From NCBI RefSeq assembly GCF_001898805.1, contig NZ_MKVJ01000014.1:290410-354409 (forward strand): DNA of 64,000 bases. Direction: 5' to 3'. The translations under genes and the position numbers were made by a program. Shown piece by piece: positions 45,231 through 53,652 of this stretch. The stretch is from Leifsonia sp. 71-9. Lineage in GTDB: Bacteria; Actinomycetota; Actinomycetes; Actinomycetales; Microbacteriaceae. Position 1 is the first letter of the stretch. Every line of letters starts with the position of its first letter. The notes beneath the pieces were generated by a model, which saw nothing but the letters and a program-made list of their open reading frames with translations, was not told where the DNA came from and did not search any database.

Positions 45231-46010
45231 TCAGCGTTCGCGCACGGTGGGCCGCGGAGGCTCGCCGTCCGGGCCGGAGATGCCGAGGTCCACGAGCGCG
45301 TCGAGCCCGACGGTCACGCCGGTCGCGGTCGCGGCCGCGCGCAGGGCGAGCAGGATCCCCGTCTCGTACGCCTGCGGGCCGATGGTGTCGTGCCGGATGG
45401 TGAGGGTCTCCCCCGCGCCGCCGAAGATCACCTGCTGCTCGGCGACGACACCGCGCATCCGGAGGCTGTGGATGGGGACGCTCGCCACCTGCTGACCGCG
45501 GGCGCGCTGGTCGGTGTGCGGCGCCTCCACCGGGCCCCGGCCCGCGCGGGCGGCGCCGATCAACTCGGCGGTGCGCACCGCGGTCCCCGACGGGGAGTCG
45601 ATCTTGGTCGCCCCGTGCGTCTCGATGATCTCGATCGAGTCGAAGAAGCGGGCGGCGACGGTCGCGAACGCGGTGCCGAGTGCGGAGCCGAGCGAGAAGT
45701 TCGGGATGACGACCGCGCCGCCGCCCTCGTGCGCGGCGACACGGCGCTCGAGGTCGAGGATGCGGTCGGCCGACCAGCCGGAGGTGCCGATCAGCACCTT
45801 CAGGCCGTTGTCGACCGCGAAGGCGACGATGCCGGGGCTCACCTGCGGCAGCGTCATGTCGACGAGCACGTCCGCACCGAGCATCTCGTCGAGCGACGAC
45901 GAGGAGCCCAGGGTCGCGACGAGCTCGAGGTCGTCGGCCTGCTCGATGAGCCGGACGGCCACGCTTCCCAGTTTTCCGCTCGCCCCCGCGACGGCCACGC
46001 GAATAGTCAC
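45231..46010 (-). CDS. dapB: 4-hydroxy-tetrahydrodipicolinate reductase
   Basis: 259 residues, second step from aspartate semialdehyde to DAP. Rossmann start RVAVAGASGKLGSVAVRLI; active-site segment IIETHGATKIDSPSGTA keeps the catalytic His and Lys (H-x3-K), while the second His of the usual HH is Gly. It forms an operon with the TPR-like membrane gene. GTG 46010 is 6 nt from a TAGGCT -10, so it is probably leaderless. Confidence 0.95.
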   Translation of the reverse strand: MTIRVAVAGASGKLGSVAVRLIEQADDLELVATLGSSSSLDEMLGADVLVDMTLPQVSPGIVAFAVDNGLKVLIGTSGWSADRILDLERRVAAHEGGGAVVIPNFSLGSALGTAFATVAARFFDSIEIIETHGATKIDSPSGTAVRTAELIGAARAGRGPVEAPHTDQRARGQQVASVPIHSLRMRGVVAEQQVIFGGAGETLTIRHDTIGPQAYETGILLALRAAATATGVTVGLDALVDLGISGPDGEPPRPTVRER

Positions 46011-46016
46011 CCGCCC

Positions 46017-46022
46017 AGCCTA
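46017..46022 (-). promoter_or_regulatory. -10 element of a leaderless promoter (dapB)
   Basis: TAGGCT on the minus strand, 6 nt (GGGCGG), GTG 46010. Confidence 0.5.
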
Positions 46023-46078
46023 CCCGGGCCCGCGCACCCTCCTTCGCGTCGCGCCGGGGCCGTGCGGGCACGCGGGGC

Positions 46079-46084
46079 TACTCT
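46079..46084 (+). promoter_or_regulatory. -10 element of a leaderless promoter (GNAT gene at 46091)
   Basis: TACTCT, 6 nt (GGGGCG), ATG 46091; divergent from dapB. Confidence 0.55.
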
Positions 46085-46090
46085 GGGGCG

Positions 46091-46588
46091 ATGGTGTCTT
46101 TCGCAGATGTCGCCGTCACCGACGCGACCGCCCACCGGATGCTCGCGGACTACTTCGCCGAGCGCGCGTCGACGTTCCCCGCGACGCAGGGCGCCTACCG
46201 CACCACCTTCCCCGACCCGGGCCAGTTCGTCGCGCCGGCGGGCGTCTTCCTGCTCGCCTACGACGAGGACGGGGAGGCGGGCTGCGGCGGCGTCCGCGAG
46301 CTGCGCCTCCGCCCGGGCGACGCCGAAGAGGGCGACGGGGTGGTCCGCTATGAGATCAAGCACCTGTGGGTGTCGCCGACGCACCGGGGACGCGGCCTCG
46401 GCCGCGCCATCCTGTCGGAGCTGGAGCACCGCGCCCGCGGCTTCGGCGCCACCGAGGTCGTGCTCGACACGAACGCCAGCCTGGAGGCCGCCGGTTCGCT
46501 CTACCGCTCGCACGGCTACGAGGACATCCAGCCCTACAACGACAACCCGAACGCGACGGACTGGTTCCGCAAGGCGCTGACCGACTGA
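46091..46588 (+). CDS. GNAT-family N-acetyltransferase
   Basis: 165 residues. Acetyl-CoA loop KHLWVSPTHRGRGLGRAIL, then VVLDTNASLEAAGSLYRSHG as beta5-helix. It matches the general GNAT fold; the substrate is not predictable. It is divergent from dapB and convergent with the histidine phosphatase gene. Confidence 0.9.
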   Translation: MVSFADVAVTDATAHRMLADYFAERASTFPATQGAYRTTFPDPGQFVAPAGVFLLAYDEDGEAGCGGVRELRLRPGDAEEGDGVVRYEIKHLWVSPTHRGRGLGRAILSELEHRARGFGATEVVLDTNASLEAAGSLYRSHGYEDIQPYNDNPNATDWFRKALTD

Positions 46589-46639
46589 CCGGCTGCGCGC
46601 AGCCTCCGGGTCGCCGGTCGCCGGTCGCCGCTCGGCCGC

Positions 46640-47242
46640 TCAGACCGGCTGCAGCTCCGGGAGGCCGGTGCGCAGCTCGACCGGCAGGTGCCCCAGGTCG
46701 TTGTGCACCACGAGCACGGGCGGCTTCGCCGAGCGCACGCGGATGATCGTGAGGCCGCAATTCGCCTGGTTGAGGCCGAGCCACCGCCACGCGGGCGCGT
46801 CGAAGACGTGGCGCACGAACCAGCCGATGACGAAGTTGTGGGTGACCAGCAGGTCGTGGCGGTCGCCCAGCGCCGGGGTGAGGAACTCCCCCACGGCGTC
46901 GTCCATCTGCGCGCGCCCGGCCTCGATCTCGGCCTCGGTCACCGAGCCGAAGAACGACTCGAACGCCTTCGGCATGTCGGGCGTGGGGCCCGACGGGATG
47001 CAGTCGAACAGCAGGCTCGACGGCTCCGGCTCCAGGGCGGGCATCCGCTCGGCCATGATCGACGCCGTCTGCGCCGCGCGCACGAGCGGCGAGTGGTACA
47101 TGGCGGTGAAGGGGATGCCGCTCAGCCGCTCGGCGATGAGCTGCGCCTGCCGCTTGCCCCGCGGGGAGAGCGGGCCGTCGGGGAGGCCGTGCTCGGCATC
47201 CTGTTGCTCGCCGTGGCGCACGAGGTAGAGGTAGTGGGGCAC
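46640..47242 (-). CDS. histidine phosphatase (phosphoglycerate-mutase-like) family protein
   Basis: 200 residues with the phosphohistidine motif LYLVRHGEQQDAEHG near the N-terminus. The second His is in LLVTHNFVIGW, and AMYHSPLVRAAQTA is the typical loop. The substrate is unknown. GTG 47242 follows GAAAGG. It is next to, but 37 nt from, the M16 peptidase gene on the same strand. Confidence 0.92.
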   Translation of the reverse strand: MPHYLYLVRHGEQQDAEHGLPDGPLSPRGKRQAQLIAERLSGIPFTAMYHSPLVRAAQTASIMAERMPALEPEPSSLLFDCIPSGPTPDMPKAFESFFGSVTEAEIEAGRAQMDDAVGEFLTPALGDRHDLLVTHNFVIGWFVRHVFDAPAWRWLGLNQANCGLTIIRVRSAKPPVLVVHNDLGHLPVELRTGLPELQPV

Positions 47243-47279
47243 CGGTGGACCTTTCGGAAGTGACTGTCGGAGGCGGGGG

Positions 47280-48626
47280 TCAGGAGGCGAGGCCGGCGAA
47301 CACGTCGTCGGTCACGCTCCCCACCGCGGAGACGGAGATCGGGCGGTCGGCCAGATCCCGTGCGAGGTCGCGCACATCGTCGGCGGTGACGAGGTGCAGT
47401 CGACGGAGGCTTTCGTCGAGGTCGGCGAACTCGCCGAGGGTGATCTCGGCGCGGCCGAGGCGGGACATCCGGGTGTCGGAGTCCTCGAGGGCGAGCGCGG
47501 CGCCGCCGGACAGCTGACCGACCGCGCGCCGGAGCTCGTCGGGCGTGATCCCGCCGTCGGCGAGGCGGTGCAGCTCGTCGAGCATGAGGTCGGCGACCTG
47601 ACGGGCCTTGGCGGGCGCGCAGCCCGCGTACAGCCCGAAGACGCCGGCGTCGGAGTAGGACCCCGAGAACGAATAGACCGCGTAGGCGAGCCCGCGGCGC
47701 TCCCGGATCTCCTGGAAGAGCCGGCTCGACATCCCGCCGCCCAGCACCGAGTTCAGGACGCTCATGGCGGTGCGGCGCGGGTCGGTCGCGACGATGCCCG
47801 GGAGGCCGATCAGGAGGTTGGCCTGCTCGGTCGGGCGCTCGACGGTGACGAGGGCGGCGCCGCGCTCGATCGTCGCGGCCGTGGCGGACCGGCGCGCGAC
47901 CGGCGTGGCGGTGACCTCGGGATCCCAGCCGGCGGCCGCGAGGGCGCGGACCACGCCCTCGACGAGCAGGTCGTGGTCGACGGCGCCCGCGGCGGTGATC
48001 ACGAGGTCCTGCGGGCGGTAGTTGGCGCGGTAGTGCTCCCAGACCGCGTCGCGGGAGGCGGCGCGGATCGTGTCCGGACGGCCTCCGATCGGGCGACCGA
48101 GCGAGTGGTCGCCGAGCACGGCGGAGAACAGGCGCTCGTTGGCGACGTCGGCCGGGTCGTCCTCGGCCATCGACAGCTCCTCGAGGATGACCCCGCGCTC
48201 GTTCTCGAACTCGACCGGGTCGAGCAGGGAGGAGGTGAGCATGTCACCGATGACCTCCACGGCCATCGCGAGGTCGCGGTCCTGCACCTTGGCGTAGTAG
48301 CAGGTGTACTCCTTGGCCGTCATCGCATTGTGCTCGCCGCCGACCGAGTCGAAGGAGATCGCGATGTCGAGCGCGGTGCGCTCGCGCGTGCCCTTGAAGA
48401 GCAGGTGCTCGAGGAAGTGCGTCGAGCCGAGGCTCCCCGGCTCGTCGGTCTCGTCGCGGGAGCCGACGGCGACCCAGTACCCGAGAGTGGCGCTGCGGGC
48501 GCCCGGGACCTGCTCGCTGAGCACGCGGATGCCGCTGGGGAGGACGGTGCGGCGGACCAGCGCATCGCCGGATGCGGCGAAGGAGAGGTCGGCCAGACCG
48601 AGCGGGAGGTCGACTGCGCTGTTCAT
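47280..48626 (-). CDS. M16-family (pitrilysin-like) zinc peptidase
   Basis: 448 residues. Zinc motif STHFLEHLLFKGTRERTA (HxxEH) with the downstream Glu in SFDSVGGEHNAMTAKEYT. The second, inactive M16C domain follows (GLPGIVATDPRRTAMSVLNS). It is the single-subunit bacterial type next to dapB in Actinobacteria. The real start is taken as ATG 48626; two upstream GTG codons overlap the -10 TAGGGT. Confidence 0.93.
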   Translation of the reverse strand: MNSAVDLPLGLADLSFAASGDALVRRTVLPSGIRVLSEQVPGARSATLGYWVAVGSRDETDEPGSLGSTHFLEHLLFKGTRERTALDIAISFDSVGGEHNAMTAKEYTCYYAKVQDRDLAMAVEVIGDMLTSSLLDPVEFENERGVILEELSMAEDDPADVANERLFSAVLGDHSLGRPIGGRPDTIRAASRDAVWEHYRANYRPQDLVITAAGAVDHDLLVEGVVRALAAAGWDPEVTATPVARRSATAATIERGAALVTVERPTEQANLLIGLPGIVATDPRRTAMSVLNSVLGGGMSSRLFQEIRERRGLAYAVYSFSGSYSDAGVFGLYAGCAPAKARQVADLMLDELHRLADGGITPDELRRAVGQLSGGAALALEDSDTRMSRLGRAEITLGEFADLDESLRRLHLVTADDVRDLARDLADRPISVSAVGSVTDDVFAGLAS

Positions 48627-48633
48627 CCCCACC

Positions 48634-48639
48634 ACCCTA
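48634..48639 (-). promoter_or_regulatory. -10 element of a leaderless promoter (M16 gene)
   Basis: TAGGGT on the minus strand, 7 nt before ATG 48626. Confidence 0.45.
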
Positions 48640-48682
48640 CGCCAGTGCCTTCGGAATCCCTGGGACTCTTCAATGAGGACAA

Positions 48683-48709
48683 ACAGACTGGTCTGTCTAC
48701 CTATATACT
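48683..48709 (+). promoter_or_regulatory. TetR-type operator and promoter
   Basis: Perfect palindrome ACAGAC-TG-GTCTGT (48683-48696) lies just before TATACT (48704-48709). The operator sits in the -35/spacer zone of the promoter that reads the TetR gene at 48825, as expected for autorepression. Confidence 0.7.
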
Positions 48710-48720
48710 GGACTCACCAC

Positions 48721-48786
48721 CCGGACCGGTCGCACCCCCCTGGACCCCGTCCCGACCGGTCCGGTGGTTTCCATCCCCCGAGGGGG
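48721..48786 (+). promoter_or_regulatory. structured 5' leader of the TetR gene
   Basis: Two hairpins lie in the about 105-nt leader: an 11-bp perfect stem CCGGACCGGTC / GACCGGTCCGG (48721-48731 with 48754-48764) and CCCCC-GA-GGGGG (48775-48786). The first arms also form ACCGGT palindromes and could bind protein as DNA. AGAAGGAG follows near 48806. Confidence 0.55.
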
Positions 48787-48824
48787 CGGCCTACCGCCTC
48801 CCGTGACAGAAGGAGTCGCGCCCG

Positions 48825-49409
48825 ATGGTGGTTAGCGCCCGAGCGACGATCCGGCCTCCAGCGCCGTCGAAGATCAAGATCCTCGCGACAGCGGATGAGC
48901 TGTTCTACCAGGAGGGCATCCACACCGTCGGCGTGGACCGCATCATCGCGGGCGCCCGGGTGACGAAGGCGACCTTCTACAAGCACTTCCGATCCAAGGA
49001 CCTCCTCATCATCGCGTATGTCGAAGGCCGCGACCGCCAGGTGCGCGAGTGGTTCACCACCCGCGAGCAGGCGGGCGACGACCCCCGCGCCATCGCGCGC
49101 GCCCTCGTCGACTCGATCAACGAGGAGGCGATCCGCCCCGGATTCCGCGGGGACCCCTTCATCAACGCCGCCGCGCAGTTCGCCGACGAGAACCACCCCG
49201 TGCGCGTCGCCGTGACGGCGCACCGCGACTGGTACGCGAAGCGGATCGAGCAGCTCTTCCGCGACCTCGGCCACCCGCGGCCCGGCGACGCGGCCGACGA
49301 CCTCATCCTCGCCCGCGACGGCGCCCTCGCCGGCGGCTACGTGGGCGACCCGATCGCCGCGGGCGCCGCCCTGCACCGCTCCCTCGACCGCATCCTCGCC
49401 GAGAAGTAG
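48825..49409 (+). CDS. TetR-family transcriptional regulator
   Basis: 194 residues with an N-terminal HTH (about 15-60): ILATADELFYQEGIHTVGVD and ARVTKATFYKHFRSKDLLI. The ligand domain is unassigned. It stands alone, with an operator in its own promoter and a structured leader. The nearest other gene is the convergent aldo/keto reductase, a possible target only if the palindrome there is shared, which it is not. ATG 48825 is used; GTG 48828 is possible. Confidence 0.9.
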   Translation: MVVSARATIRPPAPSKIKILATADELFYQEGIHTVGVDRIIAGARVTKATFYKHFRSKDLLIIAYVEGRDRQVREWFTTREQAGDDPRAIARALVDSINEEAIRPGFRGDPFINAAAQFADENHPVRVAVTAHRDWYAKRIEQLFRDLGHPRPGDAADDLILARDGALAGGYVGDPIAAGAALHRSLDRILAEK

Positions 49410-49566
49410 GCCCCGCCGGCCGACGCGGCCTCGACGCCGTCGTTCCGGTCTTCCCGCGCGCCACGCCGCTCCATTCTCCGGAACTCCGGCCTGCGGCCCG
49501 GAGGGAGCCCGGATCACCGGAATTCCGGAGGGTCGCGTCGCGGGGGTCAGCGCGCGGTCCTGGCCA

Positions 49567-49626
49567 CGACATTCGTCACGAATGTCGCGAATGGGGGCGG
49601 CTTTCGCGACATTCGTGACGAATGTG
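49567..49626. repeat. palindrome cluster C (2 copies) between convergent genes
   Basis: CGACATTCG-TCA-CGAATGTCG (49567-49587, perfect) and CGACATTCG-TGA-CGAATGTG (49607-49626). They lie between the ends of the TetR and aldo/keto reductase genes, in the 233-nt gap. The rest of the gap (49410-49566) shows only short GGAATTCCGG-like sequence. Confidence 0.85.
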
Positions 49627-49642
49627 CGCGAGCGTGAGCGGG

Positions 49643-50707
49643 CTACTCGGAGACGCGGTCCAGGTCGAGCATCTGGGCGCGGGTGAGGCGGATGCCGGCG
49701 GCGGCCATGAGGGCGTTGACCTGGTCGGGGCGGCTGGCGCTCGCCACGGGTGCGGCGACGCTGCGCTTGGCCAGGAGCCACGCGATCGCGATGCTCGCGG
49801 GCTCGACGCCGTGCTCGGTCGCGATGCGGTCGACCACGGCGAGCACGCGCTGGCCGCGGCGGTTGACGTACGCGGAGGCGCGCACGCTCCTGGCGTCGGC
49901 GGTCAGGTCGCCCTTCGAGCGGTACTTGCCGGTCAGGAAACCGTTGGCGAGCGCGTAGTACGGCATGACGGACAGCCCCTGCGCGGCCGCGACGATGCGC
50001 AGCGCGCTCTCGAATTCGGACCGGTGCATCAGGTTGTACTGGGTCTGGATGGCGACGAACTTGGGCAGCCCGGACGACGCCAGGATGCGCGCCTCGATCA
50101 GGCGGTCGGCGCTGAAGTTGGACGCGGCGAGGTAGCGCACCTTGCCGGACTCGATCAGCCACTCGGCGGTCGCGAGGCTGTCCTCCAGGGGCACGTCGGG
50201 GTCGTCGTCGTGGAAGTAGAGCAGGTCGATGCGGTCGGTCTGCAGACGCTCGAGCGACGCCTCGACGGCGCGCACGATGCTGACCGAGCCGAGGCCCGGG
50301 TTCTCGTGGTGCCGGCCGACCTTGGTGGCGACGGTGACGTGGTCGCGGTTGCCGCGCTCGCGCATCCACTTGCCGATGAGGACCTCGCTGCGGCCGCCGA
50401 CGTAGCTGTCGGCGGTGTCGACGAAGTCGCCGCCGAGTGCGGCGAAGCGGTCGAGGATGTCGAGCGACGTGTCGCCGTCGGCCGTCCAGCCGAAGACGCT
50501 CGCGCCGAGCGACAGCGGGTAGACGGTGAGGTCGCTCTCGCCGATGCGGCGCGGGGCGATGATCGAGAGGGGCCCGGTGCGCTCCAGGGCGGGGTCGAAG
50601 TCGAGCGGGCCGCCGGTGTCGGTCGACGGCTCCACGATGGGAGTCGCGACGGGGGCGGTGCGCAGACCGACCGTCTCGAGCAGGCGCAGGGGAAGCAATT
50701 GCGGCAT
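49643..50707 (-). CDS. aldo/keto reductase
   Basis: 354 residues, longer than the usual about 320 because of an N-terminal extension (about 1-45). The catalytic tetrad is visible as Asp and Tyr in FVDTADSYVGGRSEV, Lys in VTVATKVGRHH and His in LLYFHDDDPDV. The NADPH-binding end VAPVASASRPDQVNALM follows. It resembles the YajO/IolS-type subgroup. ATG 50707 has AGGGGG. A palindrome in its promoter suggests regulation. Confidence 0.92.
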   Translation of the reverse strand: MPQLLPLRLLETVGLRTAPVATPIVEPSTDTGGPLDFDPALERTGPLSIIAPRRIGESDLTVYPLSLGASVFGWTADGDTSLDILDRFAALGGDFVDTADSYVGGRSEVLIGKWMRERGNRDHVTVATKVGRHHENPGLGSVSIVRAVEASLERLQTDRIDLLYFHDDDPDVPLEDSLATAEWLIESGKVRYLAASNFSADRLIEARILASSGLPKFVAIQTQYNLMHRSEFESALRIVAAAQGLSVMPYYALANGFLTGKYRSKGDLTADARSVRASAYVNRRGQRVLAVVDRIATEHGVEPASIAIAWLLAKRSVAAPVASASRPDQVNALMAAAGIRLTRAQMLDLDRVSE

Positions 50708-50746
50708 CTCATCCCCCTGCACCCGATCCTGCCGCTGACCGGCCGG

Positions 50747-50775
50747 ATCGTACTGTCGAATCGATTCGAGAATGA
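50747..50775 (-). promoter_or_regulatory. candidate promoter/operator of the aldo/keto reductase gene
   Basis: Perfect 14-bp palindrome TCGAATCGATTCGA (50756-50769) fills most of the 17-nt spacer between TCATTC (50775-50770) and TACGAT (50752-50747) on the minus strand. It resembles an SOS box but has the wrong spacing. Confidence 0.45.
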
Positions 50776-50849
50776 TCTACTCCCGAACTCTATGTGAAGG
50801 CTACGTCAAACCCACGACACGCCGTCGGGGAAACGGGTGAACTGCGACA

Positions 50850-50869
50850 GAAACCTAGATCACGGTTTC
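50850..50869 (-). terminator. weak hairpin at the end of the leucine operon
   Basis: GAAACC and GGTTTC pair across 8 nt, directly after the stop at 50871. The stem is only 6 bp and has no U-tract, so termination here is doubtful. Confidence 0.3.
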
Positions 50870-50870
50870 A

Positions 50871-51710
50871 TCACGGCTCGCCCGGACCGGCGGCCGCGGA
50901 CGCCCGGCGGACGACCGCGCGGGCATGGGCCAGCACCGGCCCGTCGACCATGCCGCCGTCGAAGCGGAAGACCCCTCCCCCTGCCTCCTCGGCCGCGGCG
51001 AGCAGCTCGCGCGCCCTGGCCGCCTCCTCGGGCGTCGGACGGTAGGCCGCCCGGACGGTCTCGACCTGCCCGGGATGGATGCACGCCGTCGCCGCGAATC
51101 CCACCGCGACGGCGTCCTCCGCCTCCGCGCGCAGGCCGTCCAGATCCGCGATGTCGAGGTGCACGGTGTCCACGGCGTGCACCCCCGCCGCGCCCGCCGC
51201 GAGCAGCACCGCGGAGCGGGCGTGCCGGGCGACGTCGCGATAGGTGCCGTCCGCGTGCCGGCTCGACGTGCCGCCCAGCGACGCGACCAGGTCCTCCGCG
51301 CCCCACATGAGCGCCAGCACGTTCCGGGCGCGCGCGAGCTCGGGCGCCGCCAGCACCCCGTCCGCGGTCTCACACAGGGCGATGACGGCCAAGCCGTCGA
51401 ACGCCGCGAGGTCGGCGGGGCGCTCCGCCTTGGGGAGCATCACCGCCCGGTAGGGCGTCAGCTCCAGCGCGGCGAGATCGGCGTCGTGGTCACTGCTTCC
51501 CGCCGGGTTGACCCGGACGATCACCCGGGCGGGATCGAGGCGCGACGCGGCCAGCGCCTCCCGTGCCGCCGGACGCCGCGCGGGGTCGACGGCGTCTTCG
51601 AGATCCAGGATGACGGCGTCCGCCCGGTCGAGCGCCTTGGCGTAGCGATCGGGCCGGTCCGCCGGGCAGAACAGCAGGGCGGGTCCCCACGGGAAGGCGC
51701 GGCCGGTCAC
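50871..51710 (-). CDS. CitE-like beta-hydroxyacyl-CoA (HMG-CoA) lyase
   Basis: 279-residue HpcH/HpaI-aldolase/citrate-lyase-beta fold protein. Motifs are AVILDLEDAVDPARRP, VIVRVNPAGSSDHDAD, VIALCETADGVLAA (metal Glu), LMWGAEDLVASLGG (metal Asp) and ACIHPGQVETV. It ends an operon with the same gene order as M. tuberculosis Rv2498c-Rv2504c. There Rv2498c is a stereospecific beta-hydroxyacyl-CoA lyase that cleaves HMG-CoA to acetyl-CoA and acetoacetate. The same reaction is inferred here, in place of a classical HMG-CoA lyase. GTG 51710 overlaps the maoC stop. Confidence 0.87.
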   Translation of the reverse strand: MTGRAFPWGPALLFCPADRPDRYAKALDRADAVILDLEDAVDPARRPAAREALAASRLDPARVIVRVNPAGSSDHDADLAALELTPYRAVMLPKAERPADLAAFDGLAVIALCETADGVLAAPELARARNVLALMWGAEDLVASLGGTSSRHADGTYRDVARHARSAVLLAAGAAGVHAVDTVHLDIADLDGLRAEAEDAVAVGFAATACIHPGQVETVRAAYRPTPEEAARARELLAAAEEAGGGVFRFDGGMVDGPVLAHARAVVRRASAAAGPGEP

Positions 51711-52192
51711 GTCGTCGACCGCTCGTGCGCCTCCCGGCACCACACCATGACCTGCCGCGTCGCGGTCGCGACGACGACGCCGTCCTGGTTGCGGCCGGTG
51801 TGCTCCAGCGTGACGATCCCCTGCCCGGGGCGGGAGGCGGAGAGCCGCTTGGCGGTGACGACCGTCTCGGCGTACAGCGTGTCGCCGTGGTGCATCGGGT
51901 GCGGGAACGCGACCTGCTCGAAGCCGAGGTTGGCGACGATCGTGCCCTGCGTGAGTTGCGCCACCGACGAGCCGACCAGGGTGGAGAGGGTCAGCATCGA
52001 GTTGACGAGCCTCTCGCCGAACGGCTGGCAAGCCGACCATGCGGCGTCGAGGTGCAACGCCTGCGTGTTCATGGTCAGGGTCGTGAACAGGACGTTGTCG
52101 GCCTCGGTGAGCGTGCGCCCCGGCCGGTGCAGGTAGCGCGTCTCGAGCTCCAGCTCGTCGTAGTAGAGCCCGCGCTGCTCCACCTCCTTCAC
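51707..52192 (-). CDS. MaoC-like enoyl-CoA hydratase
   Basis: 161 residues with a hot-dog fold; [20 protein letters not shown] and [18 protein letters not shown] (Asp/His region) are typical of MaoC dehydratases. In this operon it most likely hydrates 3-methylglutaconyl-CoA to HMG-CoA, replacing an enoyl-CoA hydratase. GTG 52192 and the stop both overlap neighbours by 4 nt. Confidence 0.87.
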   Translation of the reverse strand: MKEVEQRGLYYDELELETRYLHRPGRTLTEADNVLFTTLTMNTQALHLDAAWSACQPFGERLVNSMLTLSTLVGSSVAQLTQGTIVANLGFEQVAFPHPMHHGDTLYAETVVTAKRLSASRPGQGIVTLEHTGRNQDGVVVATATRQVMVWCREAHERSTT

Positions 52193-52836
52193 GGCGCCGC
52201 CTCCAGCTCGACCGCGAGCGGCGCGCCGGTGGCGGCGACGACCTCGTCGACGGTGACGCCCGGCGCCAGCTCGCGCAGCACCAGCCCGTCCGGCGTGACG
52301 TCGATGACGGCGAGGTCGGTGATGATGCGGTCGACGCAGCCGGAACCGGTCAGCGGGAGGGTGCACTCCCGGAGGATCTTCGGGCGGCCTTCGCGGTCCA
52401 CGTGCTCCATCATCACGATGAGCCGTTTGGCGCCGAACACGAGGTCCATCGCACCGCCCATCCCCTTGACCATCTTGCCGGGGATCATCCAGTTGGCGAG
52501 GTCGCCGGTCTCGGAGACCTCCATCGCGCCGAGCACCGCCACGTCGACGTGCCCGCCGCGCACCATCCCGAACGACAGCGCCGAGTCGAAGTAGGCGGCG
52601 CCGCGCTCGACGGTGACCGTCTCCTTGCCGGCGTTGATCAGGTCCGGATCCACGTCGGCGTCCGCCGGATACGGCCCGACGCCGAGCACCCCGTTCTCGG
52701 AGTGCAGGATGACCTCCACCCCGTCGGGGATGTAGTTCGGGATGAGCGTCGGCATGCCGATCCCGAGGTTGACGTACTGGCCGTTGCGCAGCTCGCGCGC
52801 CACGCGGGCGGCGAGCTCGGTGCGGGTGAGGCTCAT
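52189..52836 (-). CDS. scoB: succinyl-CoA:3-ketoacid CoA-transferase subunit B
   Basis: 215 residues. The catalytic Glu is in [15 protein letters not shown], and the Gly-rich [17 protein letters not shown] is at the start. It pairs with subunit A to activate acetoacetate with succinyl-CoA, the last step of leucine breakdown. ATG 52836 overlaps the scoA stop (ATGA). Confidence 0.94.
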   Translation of the reverse strand: MSLTRTELAARVARELRNGQYVNLGIGMPTLIPNYIPDGVEVILHSENGVLGVGPYPADADVDPDLINAGKETVTVERGAAYFDSALSFGMVRGGHVDVAVLGAMEVSETGDLANWMIPGKMVKGMGGAMDLVFGAKRLIVMMEHVDREGRPKILRECTLPLTGSGCVDRIITDLAVIDVTPDGLVLRELAPGVTVDEVVAATGAPLAVELEAAP

Positions 52837-53594
52837 GACCGGCTCCCTTCGGCGACGGTGCGCCGCTCGATCCGCTTCTCGACGCCGGGCGCGTGGACGA
52901 CCCGCTGGACGAAGATGCCCGGGCAGTGGACCGCGCCGGGATCGATCTCCCCCGGCTCCACCAGCTCCTCCACCTCGGCGATGGTGATGCGCCCGGCCAT
53001 GGCGGCGAGCGGGTTGAAGTTCATCGCCGCGGCGTGGAACACGAGGTTGCCGTGCCGGTCGCCTTTCGCCGCGTGCACGAGGGCGAAAGCGGGGCGGAGC
53101 GACTCCTCCAGCACGTAGTCGGCGCCGTCGAAGGTGCGCACCTCCTTCGGCTCGGAGGCGACCGCGACCGAGCCGTCCGGCGCGTACCGGCGGGGCAGGC
53201 CGCCCTGCGCGATCTGGGTGCCGACGCCGGCCGGGGTGTAGAAGGCGGGGATGCCCGCCCCGCCCGCGCGCAGCTTCTCGGCGAGCGTGCCCTGCGGGGT
53301 GAGCTCGACCTCCAGCTCGCCCGAGAGGAACTGCCGGGCGAACTCCTTGTTCTCCCCCACGTAGGAGCTGATCATCTTGCGGATACGTCGCTCGGCGAGC
53401 AGCAGCCCGAGGCCCCAGTCGTCGACGCCGCAGTTGTTGCTGACCACCTCGAGGTCGGTCGTGCCGGCCTCCATCAGCGCTCCGATCAGGGCGCTCGGGA
53501 TGCCGCACAGGCCGAAACCGCCGACCGCCAGGCTCGCGCCGTCGCCCACGTCCGCGACGGCCTCCGCCGCCGTGGCCACCGTCTTGTCGATCAC
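52833..53594 (-). CDS. scoA: succinyl-CoA:3-ketoacid CoA-transferase subunit A
   Basis: 253 residues; [20 protein letters not shown] and [18 protein letters not shown] are typical of the A subunit. [20 protein letters not shown] follows the first motif. GTG 53594 has GAGGGAGG upstream. A 58-nt gap separates it from the acyl-CoA dehydrogenase gene, the only gap in the operon. Confidence 0.94.
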   Translation of the reverse strand: MIDKTVATAAEAVADVGDGASLAVGGFGLCGIPSALIGALMEAGTTDLEVVSNNCGVDDWGLGLLLAERRIRKMISSYVGENKEFARQFLSGELEVELTPQGTLAEKLRAGGAGIPAFYTPAGVGTQIAQGGLPRRYAPDGSVAVASEPKEVRTFDGADYVLEESLRPAFALVHAAKGDRHGNLVFHAAAMNFNPLAAMAGRITIAEVEELVEPGEIDPGAVHCPGIFVQRVVHAPGVEKRIERRTVAEGSRS

Positions 53595-53652
53595 GGGATG
53601 CCTCCCTCTCTCACCGTCGAGCCTCTGTCATTGTCGCGCACCGCGGCCCGGC

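Noticed and set aside
50756-50769. SOS box before the aldo/keto reductase gene
   Set aside because: The two TCGAA half-sites are closer together than in LexA operators, so it is kept only as an unassigned palindrome.
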